A stretch of DNA of 64,000 nucleotides from Sporomusaceae bacterium FL31 (lineage in GTDB: Bacteria; Bacillota; Negativicutes; DSM-1736; Dendrosporobacteraceae), in assembly GCA_003990955.1 (NCBI GenBank), contig BIFV01000002.1:1-64000 (forward strand), given 5' to 3'. The notes beneath the pieces were generated by a model, which made no database searches, was not told the DNA's origin, and was given only the letters and a program-made list of their open reading frames with translations. A program made the position numbers and the translations under genes. Shown in pieces: positions 63,799 through 64,000 of this stretch (position 1 is its first letter; every line of letters begins with the position of its first letter).

Positions 63799-64000
63799 TA
63801 TTTCTTAATTTGATTATATCTTATTGGATTAAATTAGTAAAATACATAATTTGAATAGGTTTCATTCTTCCTAAGCATACACAGAAATAACATCATAACT
63901 GGATCAGATTCAAGTATAAAGAGAAATTACCCACCTGACAGAGTGAGTAATGCTAAACGTGCTAACTAAGTTTTCGATGACGAAAATGTTGTTGTCTGCA
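63799..64000. other. Right end of window
   Basis: About 200 bases holding the putative promoter of the 42-aa gene (-10 at 63813-63818, -35 at 63836-63841). No further gene can be supported to the window edge. Confidence 0.5.

Overview
The window reads as a low-GC, endospore-forming Firmicute of the Negativicutes (Sporomusaceae-like) type. Sporulation and germination genes (yqfC/yqfD, spoIIP, gpr), T-box and lysine riboswitch leaders and CIRCE/HrcA control all point to Firmicutes. A probable outer-membrane beta-barrel with signal peptide and C-terminal Phe (40285-41160) points to a diderm member. The family-level assignment is inference; no rRNA gene is present to confirm it.

1-26 kb is core chromosome, almost all on the minus strand: phoH (partial), yqfD-yqfC, a HerA-like ATPase, yqeY-rpsU, a HIT protein, mtaB-rsmE-prmA, and a heat-shock operon transcribed hrcA - archaeal-type (group III) chaperonin - grpE - dnaK - dnaJ from a sigma-A promoter with a perfect CIRCE. 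Then follow hemW, lepA, an unknown membrane protein, spoIIP, gpr, rpsT (+), holA, comEC, comEA, a small zinc-ribbon protein and a serine-recombinase-like protein that has lost its catalytic serine. leuS follows with its own T-box leader.

29-42 kb is mixed metabolism and envelope: an unknown 130-aa protein, a TlpA-type thioredoxin, lgt, a NarL-type response regulator, glcD-glcF, and a convergent histidine kinase with a sugar-diacid sensor domain that probably pairs with the regulator. Next come a lysine riboswitch with a LysP-like permease, a YdjM-like membrane hydrolase, a secreted trypsin-like protease, the beta-barrel protein and a TerC protein.

42-49 kb is a glycerol module: glpF-glpK, a GlpA-type dehydrogenase with a BFD iron-sulfur domain, an FAD/NAD oxidoreductase and a DUF1667 protein. 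The antiterminator GlpP lies upstream, and glpF has a leader terminator. A 21-bp tandem A-tract repeat lies between glpK and the dehydrogenase. A tRNA cluster (Thr, Tyr, Met) follows.

50-62 kb holds a compact ethanolamine operon (eutW-eutV-permease-eutA-eutB-eutC, minus strand) with no microcompartment shell genes. It is bracketed by two diverged copies of one unit, a solute:sodium symporter gene convergent with an EamA/DMT transporter gene. The left copy keeps the symporter and only a scar of the DMT gene. The right copy keeps the DMT gene and only a scar of the symporter, so reciprocal loss after duplication is the simplest reading. The surviving symporter has a T-box leader with two successive antiterminator/terminator modules behind one stem I. 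The right end holds a SatP-type acetate transporter, a MutT-type Nudix enzyme and several very small genes with their own RBS, promoter or terminator signals.
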